Counted from the first letter of the stretch, positions 1 to 9,091 are shown. The stretch is 64,000 nucleotides of DNA from Halorussus salilacus (GCF_024138125.1 NZ_CP099993.1:2852001-2916000), one strand, 5' to 3'. Notes: generated from the letters alone by a model not told the origin. Numbers and translations: made by a program.

Positions 1-15
1 CGGGAGTAGCTAGCC
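1..15 (+). repeat. Truncated 3-prime tail of a Family 2 structured repeat
   Basis: The first 15 bases (CGGGAGTAGCTAGCC) match the tail that follows two other Family 2 copies: GGAGGTAGCTAGCC at 33197-33210 and, on the minus strand, GGGAGTCGCTAGACC near 55151. The rest of the copy would lie upstream of the window. The remaining bases to 113 hold no gene that I can see. Confidence 0.4.
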
Positions 16-113
16 GCGATGCTGGTGAGCCGTGAACGCGAACAGCACGAACGAACTAGAATCTACACTCAACACGAAAACCGCGAACCGCGAATCGAAC
101 CGAAAAAGCCGAA

Positions 114-380
114 TTAAATCCGACCGACGTTCTCGACTTCGACGCTCTCGACGCCCTCGACGTTCGAGAAGCCCTCCTCGACCGCCTCGGTCCCGCCCGT
201 GTCGTCGGGGACGATGACGGTCGGCAGGAGCGCGACCAGCCCGAACGCGACGTCGTCGCGCTCGAAGCCGTTGATCTTCGCGCCCTCGGGGAGCGACTCT
301 TCGAGTCGGTCCTGGAGGTCGTCGAGGTCGATTTCGGGGCTCTGCGGCATGACCTTGATCTTGGCTGCTACCTTCCCCAT
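114..380 (-). CDS. Translation elongation factor 1-beta (EF-1 beta)
   Basis: This is the archaeal guanine-nucleotide exchange factor for EF-1A, restoring its GTP form during translation elongation. The 88-residue product begins [18 protein letters not shown], has the family pattern of a short alpha/beta domain (ferredoxin-like in this family), and ends in [14 protein letters not shown]. Length matches archaeal EF-1 beta, about 88-90 residues. The ATG at 380 is chosen because the protein aligns from MGKV, and longer in-frame extensions would run into the zinc-finger gene upstream. That gene ends 2 bases before it on the same strand, so the two are almost certainly co-transcribed. Confidence 0.95.
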   Translation of the reverse strand: MGKVAAKIKVMPQSPEIDLDDLQDRLEESLPEGAKINGFERDDVAFGLVALLPTVIVPDDTGGTEAVEEGFSNVEGVESVEVENVGRI

Positions 381-382
381 GG

Positions 383-562
383 TTACGGTCCCATAAATCC
401 GCAGTCGGGGCACTCGTAGAGGTTGCTCTGCTTGCGGCACTTCGCACAGCGGTAGATCTGCTGGCCGCAGTCCGGGCACTTGAACGACGCCGCGTTCGTG
501 CCGGAGATGTTGATCCCGCACGAGACGCACCGTCGCGCCTGTTTCTGTTGGGACTGGCTCAT
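383..562 (-). CDS. Zinc-finger microprotein, HVO_2753-like
   Basis: A 59-residue protein with four CxxC-type knuckles: CVSCG, CPDCG, CAKC and CPDCG. This is the pattern of the Haloferax microprotein HVO_2753, which binds two zinc ions and also lies beside EF-1 beta. Its exact molecular role is not established, and a part in translation or RNA binding is only inferred from the partner gene. The start [11 protein letters not shown] is the first ATG, and a two-base gap to the EF-1 beta gene implies an operon. Confidence 0.9.
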   Translation of the reverse strand: MSQSQQKQARRCVSCGINISGTNAASFKCPDCGQQIYRCAKCRKQSNLYECPDCGFMGP

Positions 563-648
563 ACCCTCCCATTCCCGCGCACGACTTTTAACCGCTTCGA
601 AAGCGCGACCGACCGCGGAGTCGGCCGATTCGCAGTCGCGGGCTCGGT

Positions 649-1875
649 TCACCCGCGACCGCCCGCGAGGCGACCCGCCGCGGGAAGCCCCCGCAGCCGG
701 AGCATGGCGAGCGTGCCGAGGACGGGGCCGACCGCGAGCGGCGCGAACGCCCACCGCCAGCCGACCGCGTCGGCCACCATCGGAAGCAACTGAATCGAGA
801 CGGTGGTCAGCAGGAAGCCGACCGCGGTCTGGAGCGTGAGCGCGGTACCGACGTACGACTCCTCGGCCAACTCCGAGACCGCGGCCGAGAACTGCGCGGA
901 GTCGGCGACGATGGCGAATCCCCAGATCAGTACGAAGGGGACGAGCAGGGCGAGCGACGACCCGAAGACGACGCCCGCGGCGAGGCACGCGACCCCGCTG
1001 ACGCCCATGCTGAGTCCCGTTATCGTGGTCCGGCCGAGTCGGTCGGCCGCCGACCCCGCGACCGCCGCTCCGAGTCCGCCGACCGCGATGGTTCCGAATG
1101 CGAGCAGGGACGCCAGTTCGCCGCCGACGCCGCCGTTTCCGCTCTCGGCGAGGCTCGCCGCGAGGTACGCCGGAATCCACGTCCAGACCGCGTACAGCTC
1201 CCACATGTGGCCGAAGTAGCCGCCGTTTGCCAGCATCGTGGCGCGGTCTCGGACGATGCGGCCGATGGCTCCGGGGTCGAAGGGAGCGGTCGGTGCCTGA
1301 TGCGGGCCGGGTTCGACCAGCAACGCCAGCAGGCCGCCGACGGCGGCGAGTCCTCCTGCGCCGTACAGCACGACACGCGGCTGGCCGACCCCGCCGACCG
1401 CCCGGAGCAGGTGGGGGAGCGCCGACCCGACGGTGAGCGCCCCGACCAGCACGCCGATGGCGAACCCGCGGCCCTCCTCGAACCACCCCGCCAGTATCTT
1501 CATCCCGGTCGGGTACACGCCCGCCAGCGCCATCCCCGTCAGAAATCGGAGCGCGATGGCCGGGGTCGCGGCGTTCACGACACCGGCGATGAGAACGGTG
1601 AAGCCCGCGCCAGCGAGGGCCGACCCGGCGAACAGGTAGCGGGGCCGGACCACGTCGGCGATGGTGAGCGCCGACGAGAGGAACGCGCCCGCGACGAACC
1701 CCAACTGGACCGCGATGGTGAGCCACGCCGTCTCGGACGCGGTCAGCCCCCACTCGGCCGACAGCTCGGGTGCCGCCGCGGTGGCGCTGAACCACAGCGA
1801 CATCGCCAGCAGTTCGGCCAGCGCGACCACGAAGAGGACGCGTCGCCGCCGCGAAACCGAGGCTCGGTTGCTCAT
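649..1875 (-). CDS. Major facilitator superfamily transporter
   Basis: A 408-residue inner-membrane transporter with about 12 hydrophobic segments. It starts [19 protein letters not shown] with a basic cytoplasmic N-terminus, and the loop [11 protein letters not shown] after helix 2-3 is MFS-like. The second half carries [15 protein letters not shown], a good match to the MFS loop D-R-x-G-R/K-R motif. It resembles the CynX/NimT/NarK-type group, but the substrate cannot be read from sequence. The start at 1875 was chosen over in-frame upstream codons because those would add a basic, non-hydrophobic extension. It is transcribed divergently from the prolyl isomerase gene. A TATA-like GTATTTATC lies about 40 bases upstream. 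Confidence 0.85.
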   Translation of the reverse strand: MSNRASVSRRRRVLFVVALAELLAMSLWFSATAAAPELSAEWGLTASETAWLTIAVQLGFVAGAFLSSALTIADVVRPRYLFAGSALAGAGFTVLIAGVVNAATPAIALRFLTGMALAGVYPTGMKILAGWFEEGRGFAIGVLVGALTVGSALPHLLRAVGGVGQPRVVLYGAGGLAAVGGLLALLVEPGPHQAPTAPFDPGAIGRIVRDRATMLANGGYFGHMWELYAVWTWIPAYLAASLAESGNGGVGGELASLLAFGTIAVGGLGAAVAGSAADRLGRTTITGLSMGVSGVACLAAGVVFGSSLALLVPFVLIWGFAIVADSAQFSAAVSELAEESYVGTALTLQTAVGFLLTTVSIQLLPMVADAVGWRWAFAPLAVGPVLGTLAMLRLRGLPAAGRLAGGRG

Positions 1876-2011
1876 CGATTCGTCTGCCCGAGTCGTTCGC
1901 AGAGGCCCGTGATAAATACCTGTGAAGGAGTAGGACGGACGCCCGCCCGGACGACCCGCCGATTTGGCGCGGGGCCGGGCGTCGCTCGCACCTCGAATCT
2001 CGTCCGTTCGG

Positions 2012-2053
2012 CGAGAATCGCGCGACTGTCCCACCGCAGTCGCGCGATTCTCG
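2012..2053. repeat. Perfect 17-bp inverted repeat in a divergent promoter region
   Basis: Arms CGAGAATCGCGCGACTG (2012-2028) and its exact reverse complement (2037-2053) flank an 8-base loop. It lies between two divergent genes, so it is not a simple terminator for either. Confidence 0.85.
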
Positions 2054-2125
2054 GTTTCTGTCGCCCGCAACGTCCCCGAAACACGAAACGTGATTCTTAA
2101 GGGGCGAACGAGCGACGTTTCGGGT

Positions 2126-3097
2126 ATGAGTGAAGAACAAGAGGCCGAAGTAGCCGACGACGCAGAGAACGAGGAAGTGGACGCGGAGGCCGATGAGACC
2201 CAGGAGGAGGCCACCGACGGGCTTCAGGACGGGGACTTCGTCCGCCTGGACTACACCGCGCGCACCGTCGAGGACGGCGACGTCGTCGACACCACCGACC
2301 CCGAGGTCGCCGAGGAGGAGGGCCTCGAAGACGAGGGCCGCGACTTCGAGCCGCGCGTCATCGTGCTCGGCGCGGGTCACATCTTCGAGAGCGTCGAGGA
2401 CGACATCGTCGGTCAGGAGGTCGGCCACTCCGGTAGCACGACCATCCCCGCCGAGGAAGCCTTCGGCGAGTACGACTCCGACGAGGTCAAGACCGTCAGC
2501 GCCGACAAGATTCCCGAAGACGAGCGCTACCCCGGCGCGCACGTCAACGTCGACGGCCAGCACGGCCACGTCGAGACCATCATCGGCGGCCGCGCCCGCG
2601 TCGACTTCAATCACCCGCTCGCTGGCGAGGACATCGAGTACGACTACGAGATCGTCGGCGAGGTCGACGACCGCGTCGAGCAGGCCCAGGGCCTCATCTC
2701 GATGTACATCGACGCCGACCTCGACATGTGGATCGAGACCGACGAAGTCGAGGAGGAGACGGTCGTCGAACCCGAGGAAGACGACGAGGACGCCGAGCCC
2801 GAGACCGAAGTCGAGACCGTCGAGAAGGAGACGCTGTACATCGAGAGCACGCCCCAGCTCGCGATGAACCAGCAGTGGATGTTCCAGAAACAGCAGATCG
2901 CCCAGAACGTGATGGACGAACTCGACCTCGACCGCGTCATCATCCAAGAGACCATCGAGGGCGGCGGCATGCCCGGCATGGGCGGGATGATGGGCGGCGG
3001 CATGGGCGGCGCAGACATCGAGGAGGCGCTCGAAGACGCCGACGTCGACGAAGACGAAATCCTCGACGAACTCGAAGGCGAAGAGACCGAGGAGTAA
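2126..3097 (+). CDS. FKBP-type peptidyl-prolyl isomerase with Gly/Met-rich tail
   Basis: A 323-residue cytosolic prolyl cis-trans isomerase and folding helper of the archaeal long FKBP/SlyD type. Residues 1-32 are a very acidic leader, and about 33-200 hold the FKBP fold with its insert domain ([47 protein letters not shown]). The C-terminal domain follows an acidic linker. Residues 278-295 are a Gly/Met-rich run containing [15 protein letters not shown], like the flexible tails of group I and II chaperonins. The ATG at 2126 is preceded 26-30 bases upstream by TTCTTAAGG, a good haloarchaeal TATA-like box, so the mRNA is probably leaderless. Confidence 0.93.
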   Translation: MSEEQEAEVADDAENEEVDAEADETQEEATDGLQDGDFVRLDYTARTVEDGDVVDTTDPEVAEEEGLEDEGRDFEPRVIVLGAGHIFESVEDDIVGQEVGHSGSTTIPAEEAFGEYDSDEVKTVSADKIPEDERYPGAHVNVDGQHGHVETIIGGRARVDFNHPLAGEDIEYDYEIVGEVDDRVEQAQGLISMYIDADLDMWIETDEVEEETVVEPEEDDEDAEPETEVETVEKETLYIESTPQLAMNQQWMFQKQQIAQNVMDELDLDRVIIQETIEGGGMPGMGGMMGGGMGGADIEEALEDADVDEDEILDELEGEETEE

Positions 3098-3172
3098 GTC
3101 GCTTCTCTCCGTTTTTTCTCCGGTCGCGAGCGACGCGGTCGAGTCGCGTCGCTCGCCGAGCGACCCGGCGAA

Positions 3173-3799
3173 TCACGCGATGTCGCGGCTCGTGTCGATG
3201 CGGACCGACTCGGCGAGTTCGAGCTTGATGGTCTCGGGGAGCGCCCGGCCGCCCCGGAACTTCGGCACCGCGAGCCGCGTCTCGACGGTGTCGCCCGAGT
3301 ACTCGGTGTGCAACTGGAACACCACGTCGGCGACGTGTTCGGTCAGGTCGCGGGTGTCGGGCACCGACCGGCCGTCGAGGCAGTGGAGGACCGCGACGCT
3401 GCCGGTGTTGTGGAGGTGGTTCTGGAGGTCGTTGAGGAAGTTGCGGTAGCGACTCTCCTCGCGGCGCTCCAGCAGGTCGACCGGGTCGATGATGAGGTTC
3501 GAGTCCTCGGGGAGCCGCCGGAAGAGCCGCTGGGAGTGGTCGAGCGGCGCGTCGCCGGGGACCCGGCGCACGTCGGGCGACCCGGTCCGGCCGGGCGCGC
3601 GATTCAGCGCCTCGGTCACGGCGGCCTCGTCGCGGTCGGTCGAGAGGTAGAGCGTCTGGCGCGCCGACGTGAACTCGTAGAGCAGTAGCTCCGCCTGACT
3701 CGCCGGGGGTGCCGACAGCGCGACGATGCTGCCCTTCGGTAGCCCGCCGTCGAGTTTCCGGTCTAACACCTCGATTCCCGTCGAGAGTCGCCGTGCCAC
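3173..3799 (-). CDS. KaiC/RecA-like protein without a functional Walker A motif
   Basis: A 208-residue protein laid out like an archaeal KaiC/RadA-type ATPase: ARRLSTGIEVLDRKLDGGLP is the typical entry, followed by IVALSAPPASQAELLLYEF where GxxxxGKT should stand. The Walker lysine is missing. The strand NLIIDPVDLLE fits a Walker B position. It is related in style to haloarchaeal DUF7504/HTR-like proteins, and its function is unknown. ATP hydrolysis is unlikely, so a scaffold or regulatory role is inferred. A GTG start at 3799 is chosen because the family alignment begins there and a TATA-like box sits about 28 bases upstream. Confidence 0.75.
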   Translation of the reverse strand: MARRLSTGIEVLDRKLDGGLPKGSIVALSAPPASQAELLLYEFTSARQTLYLSTDRDEAAVTEALNRAPGRTGSPDVRRVPGDAPLDHSQRLFRRLPEDSNLIIDPVDLLERREESRYRNFLNDLQNHLHNTGSVAVLHCLDGRSVPDTRDLTEHVADVVFQLHTEYSGDTVETRLAVPKFRGGRALPETIKLELAESVRIDTSRDIA

Positions 3800-3824
3800 G
3801 TAGTTGCACGCGTGTACGCGCCGG

Positions 3825-4517
3825 TCATAAGTATTTGGGCTGTAGGGCTGACACGAGGCGGTCGTGGGCGGCCCGGACCCGGTCGTCGGCGAGCGGGGCC
3901 GACCCCACCTCCGGGACGACTCCGAGGACCGGACAGTCCAGCAGGTCGGCGATTCCCTCGGGCGGGTTCGGTTCGGCCCCGTCGCACTCGGGACCCACCG
4001 CCCGGGAGACGACCGCGCCCGCGACCGGCGTTCCGAGTTCGCGCGCCATCGCGGCGGTCTTGGCGGCGTCGCGCAGGCAGGCGGGTTCGGCGGTGGTCGC
4101 CACGACCGCGGCGTCGGCCACACGGAGGGGCGCGACCGCGTCGGGTCCGGCCCCGGCGGGCGAGTCAAGCAGGACGGCATCGGCGGCGTCGGCGGCGCGC
4201 AGGCCCGCGAGCGCGAGGCCCTCGGTTCCCTCCGCCGGACCGCCCCGCGTGGGACCGCTCGCCGCCGGGAGGACGCGAACGCCCGACGACACCCCGGACG
4301 CCGACGGGCGTCCGGCGACCGCCCTCGCGGGCCACCCCGCCGCGACCGCGTCGAGGCCCGGTCGGCGCGAGACCCCCGCCATCGCGTGGAGGTTCGGCAT
4401 CTCGCGGTCGGCGTCGGCCGCGAGGACCGACCTGCGCTGGCGGGCGAGCGCGCTCGCGACTCCGAGGGTCGTGGTCGTCTTCCCGCACCCGCCCTTGCCT
4501 CCGGCGATGGCTAACAT
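3825..4517 (-). CDS. MinD/ParA-family ATPase
   Basis: A 230-residue deviant-Walker ATPase. Residues 6-14 read GGKGGCGKT, the signature of MinD/ParA proteins, and AADADREMPNLHAMAGV and AVLLDSPAGAGPDAV supply the switch and Walker B regions. Haloarchaea carry several MinD homologues, mostly involved in positioning rather than division-site selection as in bacteria, and this copy lacks an obvious C-terminal membrane-targeting helix. The neighbouring gene 25 bases downstream encodes an inactive KaiC-like protein, and both lie on the same strand. Function beyond ATPase family membership is not readable. Confidence 0.85.
   Translation of the reverse strand: MLAIAGGKGGCGKTTTTLGVASALARQRRSVLAADADREMPNLHAMAGVSRRPGLDAVAAGWPARAVAGRPSASGVSSGVRVLPAASGPTRGGPAEGTEGLALAGLRAADAADAVLLDSPAGAGPDAVAPLRVADAAVVATTAEPACLRDAAKTAAMARELGTPVAGAVVSRAVGPECDGAEPNPPEGIADLLDCPVLGVVPEVGSAPLADDRVRAAHDRLVSALQPKYL
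3826..3835 (-). promoter_or_regulatory. TATA-like box for the KaiC-like gene
   Basis: On the minus strand AATACTTATG lies about 27 bases before the GTG at 3799, the spacing of a leaderless haloarchaeal transcript. The box overlaps the 3-prime end of the upstream MinD-like gene. Confidence 0.55.
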
Positions 4518-4566
4518 GGCGGGCCGAATTTGGCCCGGCTTCGGGTTTGAACCTTGGGGCCCGGAC

Positions 4567-5544
4567 TCAGTCGAACATTCCGGTCGAGAGATAGCGCTCG
4601 CCGCTGTCGGGGAACACCGTCACCACGAGCGGGCAGTCGTCGTAGCCGTCGAGACTCCCGCCGTCGGACGCCACCAGCTCGTCGATCTCGTCGGGCAGTT
4701 CGGGACAGTTCAGTTGGGGCTGAGCGAGTCGCTCGGCGACCCGGCGCGCGGCGACCGAGGCCGCGCCCGACGACTGGCCCACCAGAATCCCCTCCTCGCG
4801 GGCGAGCCGTCGGGCCTCGGCCTCGGCGTCCTCCAGCGCGACCGTCTCGACCGAATCGAGGAGGTCGGTGTCGAGCAGGTCGCTGACGAACCCCGGCCCC
4901 ATGCCCTGGTAGTCGTCTTCGCCCGACTCGCCGGTCGAGAGCACTGCGTTTCGCTTGGGTTCGACCGCGACGACCTCCATCTCGGGGAACTCCTCCAGCA
5001 GGCGCTCGGCGGTGCCCGTGATGGTGCCGCCGGTGCCGACCCCCGCGACGAACGCGTCGACCTCGCGGCCCTCGACCTGCGCAATGATCTCCTCGGCGGT
5101 CGTCCGGTAGTGGGCCTCGGCGTTCGCGGGGTTCTCGAACTGGCCCATCTGGACCGCGCCGGTCTCGGCGGCGAGTTCGTCGGCGCGCTCGCGGGCGTCG
5201 GACATGTCGCCGTCGACGAGTTCGAGGTCGGCACCGTACGCTTTCAGGAGTCGGCGTCGCTCGGGCGACTTCGAGGCGGGCATCACGATGGTGAGGTCGT
5301 ACCCCCGGGCGGCGGCCGCGACCGCGAGGCCGATGCCGGTGTTGCCGCTCGTGGGTTCAACGAGGCGGTCGCCCGGCGAAATCTCGCCCGCGCGCTCGGC
5401 CGCGGCGATCATCTCCCGCGCCGGGCGGTCCTTGGCCGACCCGCCGGGGTTGAACGCCTCGACCTTGGCCGCGACGGTCGAACCCTCGGGGGAGGCGACC
5501 CTGACGAGCGGCGACCCGACCGCGTCGAGGATGGACTCTCTCAT
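4567..5544 (-). CDS. cysK: Cysteine synthase (O-acetylserine sulfhydrylase family)
   Basis: A 325-residue PLP enzyme of the beta-family that makes L-cysteine from an activated serine and sulfide. K38 in GGSAKDRPA is the PLP lysine. EPTSGNTGIGL (63-73) is the substrate-binding loop and GVGTGGTITG (168-177) binds PLP phosphate. The C-terminus keeps PDSGERYLS. Length is normal for the family. A cystathionine beta-synthase-type specificity cannot be excluded from sequence. GshA in the same window would use the cysteine made here. Confidence 0.9.
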   Translation of the reverse strand: MRESILDAVGSPLVRVASPEGSTVAAKVEAFNPGGSAKDRPAREMIAAAERAGEISPGDRLVEPTSGNTGIGLAVAAAARGYDLTIVMPASKSPERRRLLKAYGADLELVDGDMSDARERADELAAETGAVQMGQFENPANAEAHYRTTAEEIIAQVEGREVDAFVAGVGTGGTITGTAERLLEEFPEMEVVAVEPKRNAVLSTGESGEDDYQGMGPGFVSDLLDTDLLDSVETVALEDAEAEARRLAREEGILVGQSSGAASVAARRVAERLAQPQLNCPELPDEIDELVASDGGSLDGYDDCPLVVTVFPDSGERYLSTGMFD

Positions 5545-5600
5545 TACCTCGGGATAGGGAGCCAGCCTATAAACCCGTGGCGGCCCGCACAGAACGTGCC

Positions 5601-5656
5601 GGAACCCGGTGAGCGACCCTCGGAGCCCGGTGAGTGGCCCCAGAACCCGGTGAGCG
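5601..5656. repeat. Short imperfect tandem repeat upstream of thioredoxin gene
   Basis: Three copies of a 14-15 base core close to GAACCCGGTGAGCG recur with a period of about 20-21 bases between cysK and the thioredoxin gene. No known function. Confidence 0.6.
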
Positions 5657-5735
5657 ATTCGACGCGAGTCGGAACTCCGCGGGGAAGTTCGCCGCAGCCT
5701 GTGTGGTTAAAGCCGTCGGGCCACAACGTCCGGGC

Positions 5736-6107
5736 ATGGAATCGACCGAACCGAGTCAGACGTGGGACGCCGCGGCGCACAGCGAGGTCGTCGGCGCGCT
5801 CGAAGCCGGAATCGCGGAAGTGACCTACCGGGTCTGGGGAGCCGACTGGTGTGGCGACTGTCGGGCGGTCCTGCCCGACTTCTTCGCCGCGCTCGAAGCC
5901 GCGGGCGTCCCGGATGAGGAGGTCGAGGTGCACGAAGTCGACGAGGACAAGGACGGCGAGAAGGTCGCCGAGTACGACGTGACCCACATCCCGACCATCG
6001 TGGTCGAGCGCGAGGGCGAGGAACTCGTCCGGTTCGAGGAGAGCGAGGACCGACCCGCCGCGCGGTACGTCGCTGACCGACTACTGGAGTCGGACGTGAT
6101 GGCCTGA
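5736..6107 (+). CDS. Thioredoxin-family protein
   Basis: A 123-residue cytosolic thiol-disulfide protein. The active site is WCGDC, with Cys39 and Cys42, and the cis-proline loop is HIPTIVV around Pro86. The N-terminal 25 residues are an acidic extension ahead of the thioredoxin fold. WCGDC is unlike the classical WCGPC and is closer to archaeal thioredoxin-like reductases. The start MESTEPSQTW was taken because the sequence upstream is low-complexity repeat. The gene stands alone, convergent with the CHAT gene (7 bases between the stops). Confidence 0.88.
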   Translation: MESTEPSQTWDAAAHSEVVGALEAGIAEVTYRVWGADWCGDCRAVLPDFFAALEAAGVPDEEVEVHEVDEDKDGEKVAEYDVTHIPTIVVEREGEELVRFEESEDRPAARYVADRLLESDVMA

Positions 6108-6114
6108 GAATCCG

Positions 6115-8295
6115 CTACTCGCTCGTCGCGTCGCCGAGGAGTTCGTCGCTCCACGTCAGTTCGCCGTCCGCGACGAGCGGGGCCGCCTCCTCGCGGAGTA
6201 GTTCCCGAACTCGGGTAGCCGGGGGCTCGACCGTCTCCAGCGGCCCGCAGGTCAGGTAGTAGGTGGGGTCGTCGTCTTCGAGGAAGAACGGCGACCCAAT
6301 CGACCCCATCGGGTACTCCCGGACGGTGTACCTGACGGCCGTCACCGGGACGCGCTCGCCGGGCGGTCCCTCCGACGGGTCGCCCGCCAGCTCGAACAGT
6401 ACCGGCGCTCCGTCCTCGCACTGGACGACGCTCGCGCCGGGGTCGCCGAGGGTCACGTAGTGGCGGCCGATGGAGGTGTACTCCTCGGCGATGGAGACGG
6501 CGCTTCCGATGGGGAATCCGTAGTTGAGCAAGCGAGCGAGCGTCTCGCCGACCTCCACCGCGCCCTCGTTGCCCACGTCGGCGACCGTGACGATGGACGC
6601 CCTCGCGCCAGCGTCCACCAGTCCGACCCCCTGCTCGTAGGACCGACACGCGTTCAGCAACACCGTCGTCGCTCCCACGTCGTCGAGCGCCGTCGCGTCG
6701 AGGACGCCGTCGGGGCACTCGAACCCCCGGCCGTCGATGTGGCCGACGAAGTGGAACAGGTCGGTCTCCTCTGCGAGCAGGTCCCGGAGCTGGTCGGTCG
6801 AGACGCCGAACCGACAGTCGGTGTCGAACCGGACGACTTCCCGGTCGCCGTAGAGTCCCGCGACCGAGTCCCACTCCTCGCGCATCGCCTCGTCGTTGCA
6901 GACCACGGTCACGGTGATGGTGCCGTCGGCCGACGCCTCCCCGGCGCGGTCGACCGCGCCGGGGAGGAGCTTCGACCCGTGGACCGGGGCCCCGTCGCCG
7001 ACCCACGCCCGTTCGAGCGCGTCGGTCTCGGGCAGGGGGACGTACTCGCCCCTCCCGGGGATGCCCCGGGGGTCGTCGTCTGGCCCGCCGGTCCGCTTGA
7101 ACGACGCGACGGACTCGCTCTGGCCGGACTGGTCGCCCGACTCCGGACGGTCGCCCGTCTCGGCGCGGTCGTCCCCGCCGGAGTCGTCCCCGCCGGAGCG
7201 GTCGGTTGCCACCGACCGCTCCGGCGACCGGACCCGGACCAGCGAGAGGTCCTCGACCACGGACGGGAGCGACTCGACGCCCGTGGCCGACGGGCGGGTG
7301 TAGACCACGCGGTCCCACGTCGGGACCGCGTCGGCGACCGCCGAGAACGGTATCGAGAGGTAGGTCTCCAGCTGTTCGGCCAGCGGCGCGTCGTACAGCG
7401 ACGCGAAGTCGAGGTCGACCGCGGGGTTCGATTCGAGGACCCGCCGCTCGTGGAGGGGCGACCGGAAGTACCCCTCGGTCCGGACGGCGGCGTCGAACAG
7501 CAGGAGCCGCTTCATGACCCGCGCGACCTCGTCCTCGAACCCTCCCGGGCCGTCCAGCGCGTACGAGAACCCGGTGTCGGTGGTCAGCACCGGCGCATCG
7601 CCGGGGACCACCGCCGCGCCGAGGTAGTACGCGAGCGGCGCTATCGGGAACGCGAACTCGTACTCGGGCGGAACCCGGAGGGTGACGCCCGAGTCGGGCG
7701 GTTCGAGCCCCTCGGGAATCGAGAGTTCGTCACCCCGGCGCAGTCGGGGCGGGTGCCCGCGGAGGGTCGGCCACGACCGCTCGCAGGTCGTCGTCTTGAG
7801 CGCCGACCCGAACGTCGAGACGCCCCGGAGGACCGCGGCGGGGTCGTCGGGGACCACGACCGTCTCGGCCGGAGAGGTGTGGAACGACCGCGCGCCGACG
7901 CCGACCCGGGTCGGGTCGCCGAACTCCAGACGGGTCCCGTCGTCGTCGGCGTCGATTCGCAACGGCGAATCGACCCGGAGGTAGAGCTTGATGGGCGTGC
8001 TCAGCAGTTCGAGCAGGTACTCGCCCGCTTCGAGGTCGCGGACGCACGGGGGCTCGGCGTTGGCCAGCTGTGCGCCGGTCGCGGCGTCGCGGACGACCGT
8101 CACGATTGCGTAGGGGAGTTCGATGCGCTCGGTCGAGATCGCGCACGCCGACGAGACCGGAAACGCGAACTCGCCGGTGTCGGCCGGGGTCGGCGAGACC
8201 TCCTCGGGCGTGTACACCGCGAACTGGCGGTTCTCGATGCGGTCTTCTATCTCCAGCCCGTTCCCGTCGTCGAGCGTGTCGAATCGTGGTTCCAT
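6115..8295 (-). CDS. CHAT-domain protein (caspase-like protease)
   Basis: A 726-residue protein whose C-terminal third is a CHAT domain, a caspase-like cysteine protease fold. The catalytic dyad is visible: His519 in FHFVGHIDGRGF and Cys550 in VLLNACRSYEQG, each after a hydrophobic strand, followed by IVTVADVGNEGAVEV. The N-terminal 350 residues are beta-rich with no domain I can name, and no TPR repeats are evident. Residues about 357-400 are an acidic low-complexity linker that begins at a perfect palindrome in the DNA. The gene lies 22 bases after a DUF7504-like gene on the same strand, probably one operon. Bacterial CHAT proteases act in regulated proteolysis and defence. The substrate here is unknown. 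Confidence 0.8.
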   Translation of the reverse strand: MEPRFDTLDDGNGLEIEDRIENRQFAVYTPEEVSPTPADTGEFAFPVSSACAISTERIELPYAIVTVVRDAATGAQLANAEPPCVRDLEAGEYLLELLSTPIKLYLRVDSPLRIDADDDGTRLEFGDPTRVGVGARSFHTSPAETVVVPDDPAAVLRGVSTFGSALKTTTCERSWPTLRGHPPRLRRGDELSIPEGLEPPDSGVTLRVPPEYEFAFPIAPLAYYLGAAVVPGDAPVLTTDTGFSYALDGPGGFEDEVARVMKRLLLFDAAVRTEGYFRSPLHERRVLESNPAVDLDFASLYDAPLAEQLETYLSIPFSAVADAVPTWDRVVYTRPSATGVESLPSVVEDLSLVRVRSPERSVATDRSGGDDSGGDDRAETGDRPESGDQSGQSESVASFKRTGGPDDDPRGIPGRGEYVPLPETDALERAWVGDGAPVHGSKLLPGAVDRAGEASADGTITVTVVCNDEAMREEWDSVAGLYGDREVVRFDTDCRFGVSTDQLRDLLAEETDLFHFVGHIDGRGFECPDGVLDATALDDVGATTVLLNACRSYEQGVGLVDAGARASIVTVADVGNEGAVEVGETLARLLNYGFPIGSAVSIAEEYTSIGRHYVTLGDPGASVVQCEDGAPVLFELAGDPSEGPPGERVPVTAVRYTVREYPMGSIGSPFFLEDDDPTYYLTCGPLETVEPPATRVRELLREEAAPLVADGELTWSDELLGDATSE
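7191..7226. repeat. In-frame palindrome inside the CHAT gene
   Basis: Arms CGCCGGAGCGGTCGGT and its exact complement (16 bp) surround the loop TGCC. The coding strand reads SPERSVATDRSGGDD, at the start of the low-complexity linker. Confidence 0.85.
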
Positions 8296-8317
8296 CTGTC
8301 GGCGCGTGGCGTCGGTC

Positions 8318-9091
8318 TCACATCGGCATCCAGTCGGTCGTCAGCTCCCGGCTCGGAACGTGCCAGCGCTCCTCGGCGTCGTGGTCGCACGTCGCGGGGT
8401 CGACCGCGCGTATCTCGACGACCGCGTCGAACTCGGGGGCCAGCGACTCGACGCGCTCGCTGTCGTACGGTCTCGGCAGGACGTAGTGGCCCATCCCGGC
8501 GTAGTCGGCGACGTAGCCGGTCACCACCCGGAGGCAGCGACGGACGACGCCGTCGTCGTAGTGGCCGAACAGCGATTCGAGCGAGTCGACGCCGACCCGG
8601 AGTTCCCCGGGCCGCAGGCCGCCCGCGAGCTGATTGAACGCCGCCATCCCCTCGGTGAGCTGGGCCTGCAGTCCCGCGAGCTGGGGGTCGACGACGTGGG
8701 TCTCCGCGATGCCGGGCAGGTCGGCTGGCGAGCTACCAGCGTCGTCGGTCACCGACCGGGGCGGCGAGGCGTGGTTGACGATTCGGGTCGTCTCCCCCAG
8801 CGGCTCCGGGGCTTCGTCGGGGTCCGGGAGGCGTTCGGCGACGCTCCGCGGGCTCGCGTCGGTGACCGCGAGGAGCCGGTACCGACGCTCCTCGGGGTCG
8901 CCGAGCAGGCCCGCGCTGGCGCATGTGAACAGGTGTCTCGGGGCGTCGCCGACCACGAGCAGGTTGCATCCCTCGGCCTTCAGCTCCCGGAGAACCTCGC
9001 GGAAGTCGTCGGTCTCGGTCGGCGATTCACCGACCGGGTCGGCGTCGCTCCCGACCCCGTCCCCCGGAGAGTGAGAACTCGGTGAACTCAT
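8318..9091 (-). CDS. DUF7504-like (HTR-like) protein, inactive KaiC fold
   Basis: A 257-residue haloarchaeal protein with a disordered acidic N-terminus (1-28), then CNLLVVGDAPRHLFTCASAG where a Walker A loop would be, RYRLLAVTD as the next strand, and a C-terminal alpha/beta half with LRPGELRVGVDSLESLF. The P-loop lysine is absent, so it probably does not hydrolyse ATP. I assign it to the DUF7504/HTR-like group with moderate confidence. It is the first gene of a two-gene operon with the CHAT protease and could be its sensor or adaptor, which is inference from gene order only. A TATA-like TTTATTA lies about 27-31 bases before the ATG. Confidence 0.7.
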   Translation of the reverse strand: MSSPSSHSPGDGVGSDADPVGESPTETDDFREVLRELKAEGCNLLVVGDAPRHLFTCASAGLLGDPEERRYRLLAVTDASPRSVAERLPDPDEAPEPLGETTRIVNHASPPRSVTDDAGSSPADLPGIAETHVVDPQLAGLQAQLTEGMAAFNQLAGGLRPGELRVGVDSLESLFGHYDDGVVRRCLRVVTGYVADYAGMGHYVLPRPYDSERVESLAPEFDAVVEIRAVDPATCDHDAEERWHVPSRELTTDWMPM

